Assembly: GCA_910585255.1 (NCBI GenBank)
Contig: CAJUEI010000008.1
Location: 1 to 33,977, forward strand
From: an uncultured Lachnospiraceae bacterium
GTDB taxonomy: Bacteria; Bacillota; Clostridia; Lachnospirales; Lachnospiraceae
DNA length: 33,977 nt
Reading direction: 5' to 3'
The position numbers were made by a program, and so were the translations under genes. This document shows, piece after piece, positions 32,613-33,977 of the stretch (the stretch's first letter is position 1; every line of letters starts with the position of its first letter). A model generated the notes under the pieces. That model made no database searches. It saw only the letters and a program-made list of their open reading frames with translations, and had not been told where the DNA came from.

Positions 32613-32657
32613 CTTAAAACATTTTTCACCCCCATCCGATATTCCAATCATTTTTTC

Positions 32658-32687
32658 TTGACAAACCTCATATCTTAGAGATAGAAT
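32658..32687 (+). promoter_or_regulatory. Promoter of the TSCPD gene
   Basis: Consensus TTGACA (32658-32663), 18-base spacer, TAGAAT (32682-32687). Confidence 0.7.
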
Positions 32688-32745
32688 AAGCAAAACAATA
32701 TCAGTCAAATTCAACACCTATACAGAAAGAAAAGGAGACCACACT

Positions 32746-32991
32746 ATGAATTATAAAACTAAAGGAACTTGTGCAAGAGAAATTCGCTTTTCAGTAACAG
32801 AAGATAATACCTTAACCGCAGTAGAATTTATAGGCGGATGTGCCGGAAATACACAAGGCGTTGCCAAATTAATTGAAGGTATGGATATTAATGAAGCAAT
32901 CCATCGCCTAGAAGGAATCCAATGCGGTTCAAAAGGAACTTCCTGTCCGGATCAGCTTTCTAAAGCACTAAAAGATTATTTAAATCAATAA
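32746..32991 (+). CDS. Small TSCPD-domain protein
   Basis: An 81-residue protein with the stand-alone TSCPD pattern: GTCAREIRFSV, VEFIGGCAGNTQGVAKLIEGM, and the eponymous TSCPDQLSKAL near the end. Related domains occur at the C-terminus of B12-dependent ribonucleotide reductase; the separate small form is common in Clostridia and has no settled function. Conserved cysteines (9, 32, 62, 68) could bind metal. Start ATG with AAAGGAGA upstream. Ended by a perfect hairpin at 33050. Confidence 0.85.
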   Translation: MNYKTKGTCAREIRFSVTEDNTLTAVEFIGGCAGNTQGVAKLIEGMDINEAIHRLEGIQCGSKGTSCPDQLSKALKDYLNQ

Positions 32992-33049
32992 TCTATTTAT
33001 CCTAAAAGAATCTGAGCACAACCGATACATTCTAATTCTAATTTTAATC

Positions 33050-33088
33050 CAACGTTCATAACATCCCTAAAAGATACTATGAACGTTG
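33050..33088 (+). terminator. Terminator-like hairpin between the TSCPD gene and murG
   Basis: CAACGTTCATA (33050-33060) pairs perfectly with TATGAACGTTG (33078-33088). The T-rich tail GTATTTCTGTTT follows. It overlaps the leader of murG. Confidence 0.65.
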
Positions 33089-33115
33089 TATTTCTGTTTG
33101 GAAAGGCAATTAATT

Positions 33116-33977
33116 ATGAAAGAAAAAAATATAGTACTTACCGGCGGCGGAACAGCCGGACACGTTACTCCCAACATCGCTCTGATTCCGTCTCTTAAAA
33201 AGGCGGGCTATCAGATTACTTATATCGGTTCCTATCAAGGTATCGAAAAAGGACTAATTGAAGAACAGAAAATTCCATATTATGGTATCTCATCAGGAAA
33301 ACTTCGCCGCTATTTAGATATTAAAAATTTTTCTGATCCATTCCGGGTATTAAAAGGCTATTATGAAGCAAAACGTATTTTAAAACAGCTAAAACCAAAC
33401 GTTGTTTTTTCAAAAGGCGGCTTTGTCTCTGTTCCGGTTGTATTTGCTGCCAGCCGTTGTCATATTCCGGTTATTATTCATGAATCTGACATCACACCCG
33501 GACTTGCCAACCGCTTATCCTTTCCTTTTGCTTCAAAAGTATGCTGCAACTTCCCGGAAACAGTAAAAATGCTGCCTGAAGGAAAAGCAGTTCTAACAGG
33601 TTCCCCTATCCGCAGTGAACTTCGCACAGGAAATCGAAAATCCGGTTTATCCTTTGCCCATCTAAGCGGAGAAAAGCCTGTGATTCTTGTTATGGGAGGA
33701 AGTCAAGGTGCTGCCTCTATTAATCAGGCAGTCCGATCCCTTTTGCCAAAACTTCTAAATCAATTTCAGGTTATCCATATCTGCGGAAAAAATAATCTTG
33801 ATCCCTCTCTGGAAAATACAAAAGACTATTCACAGTTTGAATATATAAAAACAGAATTAAAAGATGTCTTTGCTGCCGCCGATTTAATGATTTCCCGTGC
33901 AGGGGCAAATTCTATCTGCGAAATCTTAGCCCTAAGAAAACCAAATATTTTAATCCCTCTCCCAAAAGCATCCAGCC
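33116..33977 (+). CDS. murG: UDP-GlcNAc:lipid I N-acetylglucosaminyltransferase (cut by window end)
   Basis: MurG adds GlcNAc to lipid I to give lipid II at the cytoplasmic face of the membrane, the last intracellular step of peptidoglycan synthesis. Seen: TGGGTAGHVTPNIALI at the N-terminus, FSKGGFVSVPVV, HESDITPGLANRL, LTGSPIRSEL, VMGGSQGAASIN, and DLMISRAGANSICEILAL of the C-terminal UDP-sugar-binding domain. The frame is open for about 287 codons and runs off the window, with about 70 residues missing compared with the usual length. The ATG at 33116 has GGAAAGG upstream. Its placement away from a visible dcw cluster cannot be judged further here. Confidence 0.95.
   Translation, partial: MKEKNIVLTGGGTAGHVTPNIALIPSLKKAGYQITYIGSYQGIEKGLIEEQKIPYYGISSGKLRRYLDIKNFSDPFRVLKGYYEAKRILKQLKPNVVFSKGGFVSVPVVFAASRCHIPVIIHESDITPGLANRLSFPFASKVCCNFPETVKMLPEGKAVLTGSPIRSELRTGNRKSGLSFAHLSGEKPVILVMGGSQGAASINQAVRSLLPKLLNQFQVIHICGKNNLDPSLENTKDYSQFEYIKTELKDVFAAADLMISRAGANSICEILALRKPNILIPLPKASS

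Noticed and set aside
1..33977. tRNA or rRNA genes and prophage
   Set aside because: No cloverleaf with a T-arm motif, no rRNA-like sequence and no phage genes were recognised in the window.

Overview
The window looks like a chromosomal segment of a low-GC Gram-positive anaerobe of class Clostridia, most like a Lachnospiraceae. The evidence is a V-type ATP synthase subunit D, the yaaR-holB-ricT-trmN6-rsmI gene order typical of Firmicutes, a T-box leader in front of serS, LytTR and LCP proteins, and AT-rich intergenic DNA. No rRNA, tRNA, CRISPR array, prophage or intact transposase gene was seen.

Layout. 1-250: two partial copies of a palindromic IS200/IS605-like non-coding element, then ntpD. 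980-2180: an LCP (LytR-CpsA-Psr) wall-polymer ligase on the minus strand. 2268-2511: the first copy (A) of a structured repeat. 2597-7303: a minus-strand five-gene operon encoding an SCP2-like protein, an alpha/beta hydrolase, a free-standing condensation protein, an acyl/peptidyl carrier protein and an AMP-forming ligase. It has a recognisable promoter with two palindromic TetR-type operator sites and ends in a strong terminator. 7361-13525: reading away from it, a TetR regulator, an OmpR/HK two-component system and a MacB-like ABC exporter with an 885-residue FtsX-type permease. 13526-14387: structured repeats B and C, back to back. 14388-15098: an orphan LytTR response regulator. 15197-19235: housekeeping operon yaaR-holB-ricT-trmN6-rsmI. 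19366-21042: serS with promoter, T-box leader and terminator. 21096-22502: a MarR regulator divergent from a RelQ-type small alarmone synthetase. 22507-24392: a three-gene operon (zinc-ribbon membrane protein, DUF5685-like protein, J-domain protein). 24432-24550: another IS200/IS605-like palindromic element. 24641-25183: a flavodoxin. 25341-26143: structured repeats D and E, again back to back. 26257-28164: a membrane EAL protein with eroded catalytic motifs. 28339-33977: NUDIX hydrolase, pgi, an unknown membrane protein, mtnN, a TSCPD protein and the 5' part of murG.

Two things stand out. First, five copies of a 229-252 bp element are present that is not explained by any gene. Each folds into the same multi-branched structure, and the paired arms differ between copies but stay complementary within each copy. 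This compensatory pattern suggests a selected structure (candidate structured RNA), or arms that are homogenised within each copy. Two pairs are arranged divergently directly upstream of signalling genes. Second, the SCP2-hydrolase-C-ACP-A operon is a compact stand-alone ligase/carrier/condensation system, facing its own TetR regulator and a sensor-controlled exporter. It may make and handle an acylated or amide-linked small molecule; the product cannot be read from the sequence.
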